A stretch of DNA of 52,399 bases from positions 2,148,688-2,201,086 of the forward strand of contig BFEA01000132.1 in the NCBI GenBank assembly GCA_003427395.1. Reading direction: 5' to 3'. Numbering within the stretch: position 1 is the first letter of the stretch; each line of letters opens with the position of its first letter. The notes beneath the pieces are model-generated. The model was not told the origin of the DNA. It made no database searches and saw nothing but the letters and a program-made list of their open reading frames with translations. The translations under genes and the position numbers were made by a program. Below are positions 42,041 to 52,399 of this stretch, one piece after another. The DNA is from Chara braunii. Lineage: Eukaryota; Streptophyta; Charophyceae; Charales; Characeae.

Positions 42041-43712
42041 TTAGAAGGGCTTCGCGGTGCTTCAGCCTTTGATGACTGTTGTCTGGTTTGTTTTAGTTGC
42101 AGATGCTCGTGGGGTAGTTTATGAACTTGGTTCTGTTGATTTATTTGGTTTTGCTGGTTTTGCTGATTCCTCTTAACTGGTTGACTCTGCCTGATGTGTT
42201 GATGGTTCTGATGACCCTGGGCGACCTGATTCACTTGCTTACCTTGATTACTGTGTAGAGGCTGTTGTGACTGATGTTGGATATGATGTGGTGGTACCCA
42301 GTCAGCAGGTGGGCGGGGTGTTTTGCGATGGTCACTTCTACCTTCCCAGTACCATCCTATTGGCGCTCCCATAGAGTTTGACTCATCACTGTACACCCAT
42401 CCTTCATGCCCTGGTACCCTTGGTGTCCAGCGGTGTGGCCGCAGCGGGTCTTTGTTCAGTCTCTGTTCTGAAAGCATCGCATGTTGGAGGTGGAGGGGAT
42501 AGGCGAACTCCGTGTTTAAGTGTCTGTATGCTTTGCATTTAAAGCACCAGGGTCTGAATTTATGAGCCGTATGAATTTGATATATCCTTCCTCCCAAATT
42601 ATACGGAATTATATCATCCATTGAAAAAGGTTGTTCCTTTTGTAGATCCAAGGCCAACATGAGGTAATCATCTCTCTTTGCTACATGGGCTGGGAGTGGA
42701 TCGATGAAATAAATTATTTTGAATTGTTGCCCAAAATCGTGTACAAAGACAGCCTGTACTTCTATTGGAATATGGAGTTTTGCCTTCCTCCATGTGCAGA
42801 AGGGCGTTCCAGATTTCCTCTTTTTGTAGTGGTTTTTCCAGGGCTTTTCGTTGTTCGTGTGATATCCTTTTTGTGAGGGGGGGGCTAGAAATTCGTCAAT
42901 ATCCCCCTCCTATGCTAGTTCTAGATCTCTCGCTAGGTTGGAGGCAAAGAGATCTTTGTAAAATTATCTGGCCACTCTTAGGTTGTGGACCAATGTGTAT
43001 GAGGTGACCTCTCGCGTTTTGGTAGGTTCGTATAACTCCTCTATGGCAGACCTTCTGACCCTTGTCTGGGCCAGCGCAAAGAATATTGCTAGGTCCTGTC
43101 TTCCAGTGAGAAGGACCACTGACCGCTAACAGGAAAGCCAACTTCCGGATCCCAGTCCACGGCCACCAAAAGATTGTCATCCCGCTTGGGAAGGAATTGG
43201 GGAGCATCGTTGATGTATCCCGAAACTGGTGCTATCTGATGCAGCTCTGCCAGAATGGCTCCTTGCACGCTTAGCGGGGCAAAGCGGAACACTACCCAAA
43301 AGTGATTCCGCATGAGATGTTCCCTGCGCTGGTCGGCCGTGAAGGTGGTGAGGGGTTCCCATCCTCTGACGTGGACCAGTTCCCCTTCGTACCTGAGTGG
43401 GGACAGCTTGAGCAGGTTCGATCTATCAATGGGATATATGGTGACCACCGTTATGACACCCGGACCTGATGTCTCGACACAGAAGTGATCCGTGACCGCC
43501 TGGTCGCTGATTTTGACCTGTCGTAGCTTTCCATTTACCCATTTCAGTTTTTCATTCATGGATGCTTCCGACATCGAGGACATGTTTCCTATTACGGAAA
43601 ACTTTATCAACATTTTGCCACAAAACTCCCTCCATTGTTGGGTCCCCGCAGAAGGCTTTCCAAACTTTCTAAAACTCTTCCGACGACCGTTCTGTGGAAA
43701 CATCTTTTCCAA
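42040..43712 (-). pseudogene. Mosaic LINE segment: ORF1, ORF2 linker, ORF1
   Basis: Read leftward, 43712-43085 is ORF1 (MRNHFWVVFRFAPLSVQGAI, FLPKRDDNLLVAVDWDPEVG). 43080-42776 is the ORF2 linker just before the RT (IFFALAQTRVRRSAIEELYE, FYKDLFASNLARDLELA, HMEEGKTP in other frames). 42775-42040 is ORF1 again (IPIEVQAVFVHDFGQQF, PWCFKCKAYRHLNTEFAYP, with the last zinc-knuckle Cys changed to Tyr). The parts differ in base composition. Template switching during retrotransposition or mis-assembly could cause this. Confidence 0.72.
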
Positions 43713-43789
43713 AGGAATTCCTGTGGGGTCCAGGCCTTAGTGGTTGGTGGGAATCAACAGTCTGCAGGGTTCACCCGTGATGTGAGTAG

Positions 43790-44400
43790 GTGATGTGCTA
43801 CTTTGCTCTGTGTTGGATGTGTGGACTGCCTCGTCTGTGCTCCGCCACTGCCTTGCTGCCCGTCCCGCTTGCTTCGCAGGTCATCCTTGCCATTCTGCTG
43901 TGTTCACTGTGTGGTGTGGCTGTGTTGTCGGGGTTGCCTTGTGCTTCGCTGCTCATCTGCCTTGTCGCCCATCCGCAGGTCGTGCCTTCCGTATCCTTTG
44001 CTTGCGTGCCTTTTAGTTTGGCTGCCTTGTTGGTGTTGCCTTGTGCTTGACCGCTTGCCCTGTTGTTTGTTGCGGCAGTCTGTGGTGCTGGGCGGTTGGG
44101 TTGCTCCGGCAGCGTTGCCTGGTGCTTCGCTGAGTCGTTGCCTGCTGCTATGTGTGTGGCTGCCTTGTTGGTGTTGCCTTGTGCTTCACTGCAGGGTTGC
44201 CATGTTGTGCGTCCGCTTGCCATGTTGTTCCTTGCAGACGTCCTTTGCGTTGAGCAGCCATGTTGCCTGTGCAGCGTTGCCTGGTGGTTCGCGGGTTTGC
44301 TGCCCGCTGCTGTGTTGCGTTTGGGGACAGTCTGCCTTCGACAAGGGTCAAAGGGTTCATGACCCAAACTATCCAATACGGGCCTAGTGCAGATTGGCGT
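43790..44400. repeat. Degenerate TTGCCTTGTGCTTC repeat region
   Basis: GGCTGCCTTGTTGGTGTTGC occurs exactly twice (about 44020 and 44158), and TTGCCT(T/G)GTGCTTCGCTG-like modules recur at about 43928, 44113 and 44270. The Cys-rich plus-strand frame and Gln/Thr-rich minus-strand frame both follow from the repeat. No domain was recognised. Confidence 0.55.
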
Positions 44401-44405
44401 ATTGC

Positions 44406-44461
44406 AGATTGTTGAGGGTTCAGCTTCCTGATGAGTCCATGCAACTCCGACGAAACATTTT
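44406..44461 (+). ncRNA. Candidate hammerhead ribozyme
   Basis: The core CTGATGA (44428-44434) is followed by stem II (GTC with GAC, 11-base loop) and GAAA (44452-44455). Upstream, stem I is GAGG with CTTC around a six-base loop, immediately after GTT (44411-44413), which would be the NUH cleavage triplet. Stem III pairs 44406-44412 with 44455-44461 with one TT mismatch. H17 is U, less favoured than C. All conserved core positions are present in type III topology. Activity is not shown. Confidence 0.5.
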
Positions 44462-44761
44462 CATCATCAGTTTTACTTTTTTCAGTCGTTGCTTTTTGGA
44501 ACTCGTATTTTTCTTGTCTGCCTTTTTTTGCTTTGCTACTTTTTTGGGCTTGGTGCCCTGCCTTTTGTTGCCTTGTGTTGTTTGTTTCAAATTGTTAATT
44601 GTTTGCCTGCCCGCCCGCCTACGCCATGCCCTCCAACCCTGTAACCTGATGTCTTTCCCCTGCCTTGTGTGCTTGTATGTTCTCTTCCCTCCCGCCTCCC
44701 CCAATGCCTTCCAGCCTATGTGGCTTATTGTCTTTTGTGTGGTCGTGTGTTGACTCCTTCC

Positions 44762-44875
44762 TTTTTTTTTTTTTTTTTTTTTTCACAAGAACAACCTGAG
44801 TGGATGGTAGGGGTGCTGATACGAGCAGGCCCCACTAGCATTCTCGGGGAAGGCTCCTTCCTATAGACTCGTATA
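44762..44875 (-). mobile_element. Antisense SINE 3' end
   Basis: A T run (44762-44783) is followed by GGTAGGGGTGCTGATACGAG and GCAGGCCCCACTAGCA, which match 33476-33535 in order. Read on the minus strand, it ends in poly(A). 44876-45689 holds no recognised gene or repeat. Confidence 0.6.
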
Positions 44876-45689
44876 GAGTAAGTAGGTGCATGATGGGGAT
44901 TAACTGTTAAGCCAGAAGTGCAGACGATTTGGCGCACAGCTAGCCCCAGCAGACAATAGGAGCCAGGCCTGACATGGCTGGCCATGCGGAGACTCGAAGA
45001 TGTTCTTGATCTCACTGAGGTCTTCAATGGCAAACACTTGGTAACTTCGACAGAAAAAATGACACTGGCTATGAGTTGCAGGCCTACTCAACAAGGAAAA
45101 AGTAGATATGCAGATTGATATTCAGTGGGCCCGCGTACATCGTGCTCGTAAAAAGAGCCCAGGCCACAATGGGAAACGTTTCAAATAGGACAAAATAAAT
45201 GATGCAATAACCACGGTTTTTGCTTCTTCTTTTACTTTGCTTGAAATCATTTCGGGACTTTCATGGGATTCAGGGCTAGGGACCGAAAGGGAAACCTCTC
45301 GAGTGCCTCGCACCGAAGTTTGAGCTATAAAAGTAGCATCGAGCGATAAAAGTAGCGTTGAGCGAGGCTCGACATCAATCTGAGCTCATGGAGTTTGAAA
45401 GGCCGAGTTGCATACAGTGTTTTCGCTACATGATCGTGATGATGTAATCTGTTCCAGGATATGTAATACTCCGGATGACATTATTTTACGAGTATTATCT
45501 ATACCGCAGACCCCTGCAAGCATAGCCACCTCACAATGAAGGGATCGCATGTTGCCCCCCGCTCTAACAGCGGTAGTCAGGGAGTACGGTGGGGCCGCCG
45601 ATTGAGCCCTGGCTAAAACAAAGACCAAGCATTTTGCCAGTAGCTGCACCTCCCTTTTCTTCTCCCCCCAGCCCCCCATCAAGTAACAT

Positions 45690-45897
45690 CAGTGTCCAAG
45701 CCCAACACTCTCCCATGCACCACACACAACCCCACACTCACACACACTCTCTTACCCGTGTTGCGTAAAGACCCTACTAATACCGACTGGGGGGATCAAG
45801 CTGACTGTGCTCAGGTGGCCGGCACCAAGTGCGGGATTCAACCCACGGCCTCATGCATGCCATGTGCATGCCCAACCACCTGAGCTAGGCCGCTTGA
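45690..45897 (-). mobile_element. tRNA-derived SINE, minus strand
   Basis: From 45897 leftward the minus strand reads GCGGCCTAGCTCAGGTGGTT (A box) and GTGGGTTGAATCCCGC, a T-arm-like stem-loop with B box. About 130 bp of unrelated body follow, including GTCTTTACGCAACACGGGTA. It is a tRNA-headed SINE; the 3' end is not clearly defined. Confidence 0.6.
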
Positions 45898-46107
45898 CCA
45901 CATTCAGTCCATGGGTGTACTGACTGGGCTAGGTCCATTGCTTCATTCCATTTTTTTCAGCACAATAGATTCTGGGCTTCCTTGTCAGGGTTGCTGCTTT
46001 TTTTTTTTGTTGTTGGGGGGGGCGGAGGGGGTGCTTGGTCTGATGTGTTCATAGCTCACTATATTAGCTCCAATACCTGTCAGGCTGCACTTGGAAGTGA
46101 GGTAACT

Positions 46108-46126
46108 TCTCAGTGACCGATAGCGT

Positions 46127-46160
<34 letters not shown>

Positions 46161-46204
46161 AAGAAAGGGAGTGAAATAGAAAACCTGAAACCCGATGCAA
46201 GCAC
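46108..46204 (+). rRNA. Fragment of 23S-type rRNA (organelle or bacterial)
   Basis: AGTGACCGATAGCGTACAAG, TACCGTGAGGGAAAGGTGAA and GGGAGTGAAATAGAA..CTGAAACC occur in order, matching the conserved region of plastid, mitochondrial and bacterial 23S rRNA. Eukaryotic 28S reads GAAAGATGAAAAGAACTTTG here and does not fit. Only about 95 bp are present, joined directly to LINE sequence at about 46205. Confidence 0.85.
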
Positions 46205-48980
46205 TATACCTGCCTCTCATCAAGGGGAGACCAAGGACTGGCTAACTCTAGGATCGACCTCACATTGGTATCGAAAGACCTGCTAGGGCTGGTTACCACT
46301 GCAGAAATTGCCACGAGCAGCCCCTGTAAGTCCTTCGATCACAAGATGATAACGTTGAGCCTTTCCTACCATGGCCACATTCAGAGGGGTCCGGGGTTTT
46401 ACAAGCTTAATTCTTCCTTGCTCCCTCTGGGCCGATTTAAGGACATGGTCAAAGATTTCTGGCAATATTGGCAGTCCCGGAAACCGGAGTCGGGGAAAGA
46501 TTTCTGGCAATATTGGCAGTCCCGGAAACCGGAGTCGGGGAAAGANGTCCCGGAAACCGGAGTCGGGGAAAGATTTCTGGCAATATTGGCAGTCCCGGAA
46601 ACCGGAGTCGGGGAAAGATTTCTGGCAATATTGGCAGTCCCAGAAACCGGAGTCGGGGGACAGGGTCGACTGGTTTAATGAAGGCTTGGCACAACTTAGG
46701 TATAGGGCCAAGAAATTCTCCAACATCCGAGGGACCGTAGGGCTGTCCTCGACACACTTATGAGGGAGCTCGAGGAATGGGATGATTGACTCATGGATGA
46801 TCCGTTGCGCCCTACCTTTGATAAATTGCAAGAAGCTTGGGACCACCTCCAAGCCTACTTAGACAGCCAAACACAGGCCTGGAGAATACATGCCAGAATA
46901 AAAAAGGAGCACACAGATGGGACAATGGCCAAGACCTTCTTCAACAAGGCAAACGCCAGGACAAGAGCAGCGGCGGTCCCGAGACTCAAACACCCGCTGG
47001 ATGACAGAGCTCCCGTGGCAACCAATGCCTATTCCATAACAGAGTATGCTTCCCAGTACTACCGACACCTCTTCACTTCCCAAACACCGACCAAGCACCC
47101 GGAGGAGGTAAAACAAGCTAAGGAAGCGCTCTTGCAAGCGATCCGAACATGTCTTACCCCCGCACAGATGGCCGAATTGGACAAGCCCCTGACCTCCCAC
47201 GACATATGGGAGGCCCTGCAGGGGATGGAGAACGAAAAGACACCGGGAATAGACTCATTCCCCAAAGAGTTTTGGCTGGGATTTTTGGACCTCTTCCACG
47301 GCGACCTCATTGAGTATATACAGGCCATTCAGAAGGAGGGCTCGTTTGGGGGCATGATTGGACAAGGGGTCACCACACTCCTCTATAAAAAAGGAGACAA
47401 AGAGGACATTAGGAACTATAGACCTATCACTCTCCTCCCTGTCCCGTACAAACTGGTGGCTAAGGCCTTGACCAATCGTCTGCTGCCCTTGATGAATATG
47501 CTAATAATTCACCCGGACCAAATGGGCTTCATGCCCAACCGGAACATTCAAGACAATATTCTCCTGGTCAACGAGACCATCAAGTACGCTCGCCAACTAA
47601 AGGTCCAGGCAGCGATCTTGTTTATTGACTTCGAAAAAGCATATGACTACTTTGACTGGGACTTTCTGGATATGTGCCTGACCAGAATGAGTTTTGGCCC
47701 CGCCTTCTGTTGTTGGGTGCAGCTCCTCCATAGAACTGCTTCCACGAACATTATGCTTAACGGACACCTGTCTCCGCCGATCCAATTGCAAAGATTGGTG
47801 CGTCAAGGCGATCCCATAGCGCCTTTGCTATTTGTTATTGTCATGGAGGCCCTTGCATCACTGATCAGAGCACATCCCCACATCAGCAAAATATCGGTTC
47901 CGGAGCTCCCGGATCACCTCATACCGGTCACATCACTGTTCGCAGATGACCTTACGGTGCTTATACGTGCAGATGCATCTAGCCTGCGGGCGTTGACTCA
48001 GGTCATTCACTTGTTTTCCCTGACCGCAGATATGAAGGTTAACTGGGGTTCCAAAACGGAGGGATGGTGGCTACACCCTCAAGACCAACCCCCCCCACCC
48101 GACCCCGTTGTTGCATGGGCCAATAAAGAGGATGCCTTAAGAATTCTAGGGGTGAGACTGACGGCCCTGGGGCCCCCTCCGGACCATGGTGACTCGCTGG
48201 TCAACTTGGCGGTCGGACGGCTGGCCAAATGGGATGGACTGCACACCTCACTGGCAGGGCGAGCTTTGACAATAAACAACGCCATTTTGGCGGCCATCTG
48301 GTACAAACTTGCAGTGTGGCCACTTAAGCCACGACAGTACACCAGGGTCAAGAAGACACTCACAATGTACCTCTGGAAAAACACCACAAAACACTCGGGC
48401 GGCATAAGTAGAGTGATTTGGGACATTCTCACCCAGCCAAGGGCCGCTGGTGGACTGGGGATACTGGACCCGGAGTGAGAGAGCGAAGCCTTGATCTTCA
48501 AAGTCCTCGTGAGGCTGCTGATGGGCAACGACATACCGTGGGGCCCGCTCGCCATCCTGCAGATCGCCGACCTCGCCCCGCAGCCTGCAGCAGCGGCCAA
48601 TCGCATGCACCCGTTCCAATGGCTCAGAAACAATTGCTGGTCGATTCCTGCCCCCCTGCGACACGGGCACGCCAACACCCCGGCGCAGACCACCAGGCTA
48701 GACATCCCTCTCGACCCCCTCTGGCCCAACATGCTCAAACTATGGAGGAAAAGAGGTCCAAGAGGCGGCCCCAAAATAGATGGCAAGATATTTGGAGGCA
48801 ACCTCTGTTTCGCAATCCCTACATCCTCGACAAGGACGGCAACCCCTCTGCCTTAACGGCCAACTCGTCTTGGCTTGCCTGGGCGTCCAAGGGGGTCTAC
48901 ACGGTGGGGGATCTGTGGGATCCGATAACGACAGATTGGGCTTCGACCGATCAACTGCAACGTAAATTGAAGCACGTCAA
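46205..48980 (+). pseudogene. LINE D ORF2, 5'-truncated: endonuclease end and reverse transcriptase
   Basis: It starts mid-endonuclease (YTCLSSRGDQGLANSRIDL, SFDHKMITL), then a linker with a 45-bp array, then an unbroken 561-codon frame (46793-48478). That frame holds NYRPITLLPVPYKLVAK, QMGFMPNRNIQDNILLV, FIDFEKAYDYFDWDFL (motif A), LVRQGDPIAPLLFVI (motif B) and SLFADDLTVLI (motif C), plus the thumb (AAIWYKLAVWPL, GGLGILDPE). A GAG codon appears changed to TGA at 48476. Coding goes on in shifted frames to GVYTVGDLWDP near 48920, where the CCCTGTAACC-type repeat replaces it. The best-preserved RT in the window. Confidence 0.9.
46449..46670 (+). repeat. 45-bp in-frame tandem repeat in a LINE linker
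   Basis: GATTTCTGGCAATATTGGCA..GGAGTCGGGGAAA repeats about four times. Each unit encodes DFWQYWQSRKPESGK. One unit is truncated at an N (46546) and shifts the frame. LINE A has the sequence once (DVWEFWRNQKP). Confidence 0.85.
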
Positions 48981-49009
48981 GTCCGTGGATTCCAAGGCCC
49001 TCCAGCTTA

Positions 49010-50450
49010 AACACCAACAGTTCTCCTCACCCCACTCCGGCAAGACTGACTGCAGCAAAGCCACCATCTCTACTGCTGCTATGCCCTATTTCTGTCCTGC
49101 CAGCTAGCCCCTTCACTAGCAGGACGCGTGATACCTTTCTCTCTCGATCCCTTTCCTTCCCGTTGCTCAGAAAAAGGTACGGGAATACACTGCAAAAGTC
49201 CTAAAAAAGCTCCCAATCCTGCAAAATCCCTAACAAAAACTTCCAAAGATCTCCAACACTGTCGTATTCCCTGTCGAGCTTCCAGGCCTCACACCCCCCA
49301 TCCTGCTGGGTTACAGGGCAACACAACTCACCCCAGCTCCGGCCAGCGTCGTCTCAGCAGCAACCCTTGGTTGTCCCGTGGGATGCCCCCCCAAAGCACC
49401 CCCAGATCTCTCTATCAGGCCTCATGCCCCTGCGTCAACAGGTTACAGGGCAACACCCCGGCACCGGCCAGCGTCGTTCTTGCGTCGAACAACCTTAAGT
49501 CACCGAGTATTACAGCCTTGAGACTACCTAGAAGAGATTGCCAGGAAACCCCAGGATCCAGAAGACATTTTAAAGACAGAACAGATTACCCCCTGTTTTG
49601 AGAACTGGATTCAACTAAGTAAAAACTTGTAATTGACAACATAGAAAAAGATCTGGCGGGTCCTACAAATGCTCAGAAACCCTTGGAATCCCTAACGCCC
49701 CTTCCGAGGCCTTTCAACACTGTCCTACTCCCTGCCGAGCTCTTCCAGGTCTCACACCCCACATCCTGCTAGGTTACAGGGTGACACAACTTACCCCAAC
49801 TCCAACCAGCGTCGTCCCAGCAGCAACCCTTAGCTGTTCCGTAGGATGCCCACCCCTAAGCATCCCCAGATCTCTCTACCAGGCCTCATGCTCCTGCATC
49901 AGCAGGTCATAGGGTAACACCCCAGCTCCGGCCAGCGTCGTTCTGGCATCGAGCAGCCACAGGTCCCTGAGTATAACAACATCAAAAACCACCTAAGACG
50001 AGTTGTCAGGGATCCCGAGAGGCCAAAAGCATTCTTAAGACCCCCGAACAGCCACCTGTAAAAAGAAAAAAAAAAGGGGGAGAGGTCAAAACTAAATACC
50101 AACCATCCTAAATCCCCCCCTCAACAAAGGAGCCTTCGGTCTCGACTTTCGGTCCTCGAACCAAAACACACTTGGTCTCATACACCCTTTTGCATAGGTA
50201 ACAGGGCACCGCAACCTTCCCCAGTACCGACCAACCTAGTTCTGTCGGATGAGAAGTGCCTTCCTCCCTCGACAATTCCCATGGCGACAAACCCCTATAT
50301 AGGTTACAGGGTCAGAACCCCGGCGCCGCTTGTGTTGGACGATCTGGTTATGCCTTCCACCCTCGGCATAATTCCATGGGCCTCAAGCTCCCCCCTGGGT
50401 CACAGAGCCAAGCTCCAGCACCGGCCCATGTCATCCCAGCTTCGTCCTCC
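49010..50450 (-). mobile_element. CCCTGTAACC-repeat retroposon, long copy (antisense)
   Basis: GGTTACAGGG modules followed by CCGGC(A/G)CCGGCCAGCGTCG recur at least six times from 49305 to 50400. The order is complementary to 20590-21529 plus 28275-28500. It carries the uninterrupted site into which the Penelope-like element inserted elsewhere (about 49105). The plus-strand ORFs over it show no recognised domain. The join to LINE D is near 48980-49010. Confidence 0.62.
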
Positions 50451-50569
50451 TGACCTACTCACCTTCACCGACATCCATCCTCTGATTGAAGACCACCTTT
50501 CCTACTCCCATCCTCCCCTTTTTAATTCCCCCCTCCTTCCTTGCTCAAAATCAGAATTATTTGAGATCA

Positions 50570-50930
50570 GAAATTTTATAGAACTTCTATAAGAATTTAT
50601 TTGAAGAATCTTTTCAGAAATTTCTTAGAAGCTTTTATAGGAAATTATTTCGAGGGTATTTTTAGAAGCTTTTATAGGAAAATATTTCGAGCATCAGAAA
50701 TTTTTTGAAGCTTTTATCATTTCGAGTTGTAGAGTCAGAAGTTTTTTAGATACTTTTCTAGAAGAATATTTCAAGAATATTTCAAGAATATTTTTAGAAG
50801 CTTTTATAGGAGAATATTCCAAGAATCAGAATTTTTTTAGAGACTTTAAGAGGAGAATATTTCAAGAATATTGGAAGCATTAGAGACTTTAATAGGAGAA
50901 TATTTCAAGAATATTGGAAGAATAGTTGAA
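50570..50930. repeat. AT-rich degenerate tandem repeat
   Basis: TTTTAGAAGCTTTTATAGGA, GAATATTTCAAGAATATT and TCAGAAATTTTTT alternate in units of roughly 40-50 bp with many variants. No coding capacity. 50931-51130 shows nothing recognisable. Confidence 0.75.
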
Positions 50931-51143
50931 GATACCCTAATCGTATCCCATAGAACAACATCAGAATATAACGCGAGACTAAAGTAATCCACGAAGAGTA
51001 ATCAACGAATTATAACAGGGTCCTGCAGTTCCTTACAAAAAAGCTCTGAAGTAGCTCTAAATTCCTTCAATTGGACTTTCTCAGAACATCCTTAGTTTCA
51101 CTGTTATGAAATTTGTTATGTTTTTTTTTTAACGTACTCTTGG

Positions 51144-51275
51144 GATGCTGGGCCCGGTTCCCAGCTCGTGCCAATTTGAGAGGATATGGTTGTATCTATG
51201 GGACGCTGGACCCAGTTTTCAGCAGGTGCTGCTCCCCACCAATAGATGGAGCACTTGTTTAAAAAAAAAAAAAAG
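51144..51275 (+). mobile_element. Double hairpin retroposon tail with poly(A)
   Basis: GGGATGCTGGGCCCGGTTCC (51144), then TTGTATCTATGGGACGCTGG (51190), GCAGGTGCTGCTCC..GGAGCA (second hairpin, loop CCACCAATAGAT) and poly(A). This is the complete version of the tail gapped at 28648-28772. It directly precedes LINE E. Confidence 0.75.
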
Positions 51276-52399
51276 GAAGCCCTCCCCCTGGCCTGATGCC
51301 TTGCCCTGAAAATGGGCCCCACAGTCCAGCCGAACGACTGGGTGATCAGGTTTGTGGACCTGCCCCGGCCGCCGGTCATATACAGAGTGTGCGACAATGT
51401 GGATGGCCGGTGCGGATTGCAAGCCTACGTGTCGCACCTGCCGGCCGCCAGGTTCACCAAACTCGCCAGGGATGAAGACCTGGATGCCACCGAGAACTAG
51501 GTGGGGTTAATGCATGTGAGGGTTGTGGGGGACACGAAAGAAGGCTATTGTGTGTATAAGTCGGCCACGCCGGTGGCCAGGCTGCCATTTGACCCGGATG
51601 AATGGGAATGGTCGGGCCATAAACCCATGAGACTCTGGGAATACACAGTCAGAGGAGGCTATCGAGCCTCGTGCACGGTCCTGCCTATTGACTCTACATT
51701 GTGTCAAAGATGGGGTCGAGACTCCCCGATTGATGCACAAGTGCTGCATGATCTTTCCTGGTTTAAATATTCCAAGATCATGCCAACCAACCACAGATCC
51801 CTGCAATGGCGGATTCTGCACCGATGTCTCCCTACCCCGGACTGGCTCGTGTCACGAACACAGCTGGAACAGAAAGGGTTGTTGGCCCCCATCTGCGCCT
51901 ACTGTGGCGGCACAAATCCGTCGGCAAGGGCAACATTGGAACACTGCCTTCTGGCATGCCCGATGGCTACCCAGATATGGCAATGGTGGGATGCTGCCTT
52001 CCACTCCCTCACAGGTCACCATATACCATGGGACCTGGGTCCACTCCTCCTAGGAAAGAACCATCTGCTGCTGGCGCGCTGGTCCCCTTTCGCCTCCAAC
52101 CTCTTCACCTACATGCGCCTGCAGGTGCTGATGGTCACATGGAGAGCCAGGTGCGCCTTCGAAAGGAAAGANCACCAATTCGGGTTNCCTCAAGCACAGC
52201 AGGTTATCGAGGAAGAGATCAGNGCCCNNACGCANGAAGCNTGGCAAGACATGAAAAGGGCCTGCCGGGAGGAGAAGGACCCNGTCGCCAGACAAACTAT
52301 GATTGACTCCTACTGCCAGCTGTGGCAAGACCCGCACAAGAGATTCTCTGACCTAAACGTCACCCTTGACATCCAGTGGAAACCATGGCGGGCCACTGA
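51276..52399 (+). pseudogene. LINE E ORF2, C-terminal end (runs off the window)
   Basis: QPNDWVIRFVDLPRPPVIYR, then LPFDPDEWEWSGHKPMRLWE, SLQWRILHRCLPTPDWLVSR, CAYC..ATLEHCLLACP (zinc finger in RT), LLARWSPFASNLF and NVTLDIQWKPWRATD match the ORF2 C-terminus of LINE A and LINE B in order. One stop follows ATEN at 51498, and Ns at 52172-52283 obscure codons. The stop at 52399 may be the natural end of ORF2. GC-rich like LINE B and LINE D. Confidence 0.85.

Noticed and set aside
43803-44387. Cys-rich 194-codon plus-strand ORF and its Gln/Thr-rich antisense
   Set aside because: Composition follows a degenerate TTGCC/TGCTTC repeat; no domain, signal or conserved spacing.

Overview
The window reads as nuclear DNA of a large-genome eukaryote. 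It has GT-AG spliced exons, poly(A)-tailed retroposons, LINEs with an APE-type endonuclease and a FADD-type reverse transcriptase (RT), tRNA-derived SINE heads, long microsatellites and very little coding sequence. The host gene resembles plant EAF1 and the Penelope-like element is of the kind known from green algae. My best guess is a streptophyte alga such as Chara; that is inference, not a database result.

Host gene (minus strand). Four exons of one gene can be joined in phase 0: a long low-complexity exon (about 32421-30973), a 41-codon exon (29168-29046), a 198-codon exon (4602-4009) and a 28-codon exon (257-174). The second and third exons together make an HSA domain, and the fourth carries a PPPGAM..YR..VES motif. 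The best match is the EAF1/VID21 scaffold of the NuA4 histone acetyltransferase complex. One intron is about 24.4 kb (4603-29045) and is built almost entirely of transposable elements; the gene continues beyond position 1.

Contents of the giant intron: TA-flanked inverted-repeat elements (4696-5672 and 6312-6416; a third, 2428-2534, lies in the neighbouring intron); a LINE fragment (7148-8540) holding an antisense retroposon; a decayed but nearly complete LINE (about 8756-19284) with a possible 14-bp target duplication; a 626-bp element with 50-bp terminal inverted repeats (19368-19993); and a retroposon family (20590-28800) split by a Penelope-like element (21530-28274). The Penelope element has its GIY-YIG nuclease upstream of the RT, direct pseudo-LTRs and a CTAGCT duplication.

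Upstream of the host gene (33-52 kb): a minus-strand LINE with its RT core deleted (34390-39484), a mosaic LINE segment (42040-43712), a candidate hammerhead ribozyme (44406-44461), SINEs, a fragment of organelle- or bacterial-type 23S rRNA fused to a 5'-truncated LINE (46108-48980), and a further LINE 3' end running off the window (51276-52399).

Assembly quality matters here. Four Tn5 mosaic-end (Nextera mate-pair junction) sequences are embedded at 21660-21932 and 41605-41623, beside duplicated or missing sequence. There is a 125-base N gap and scattered Ns. Copy structure near these points should not be trusted.
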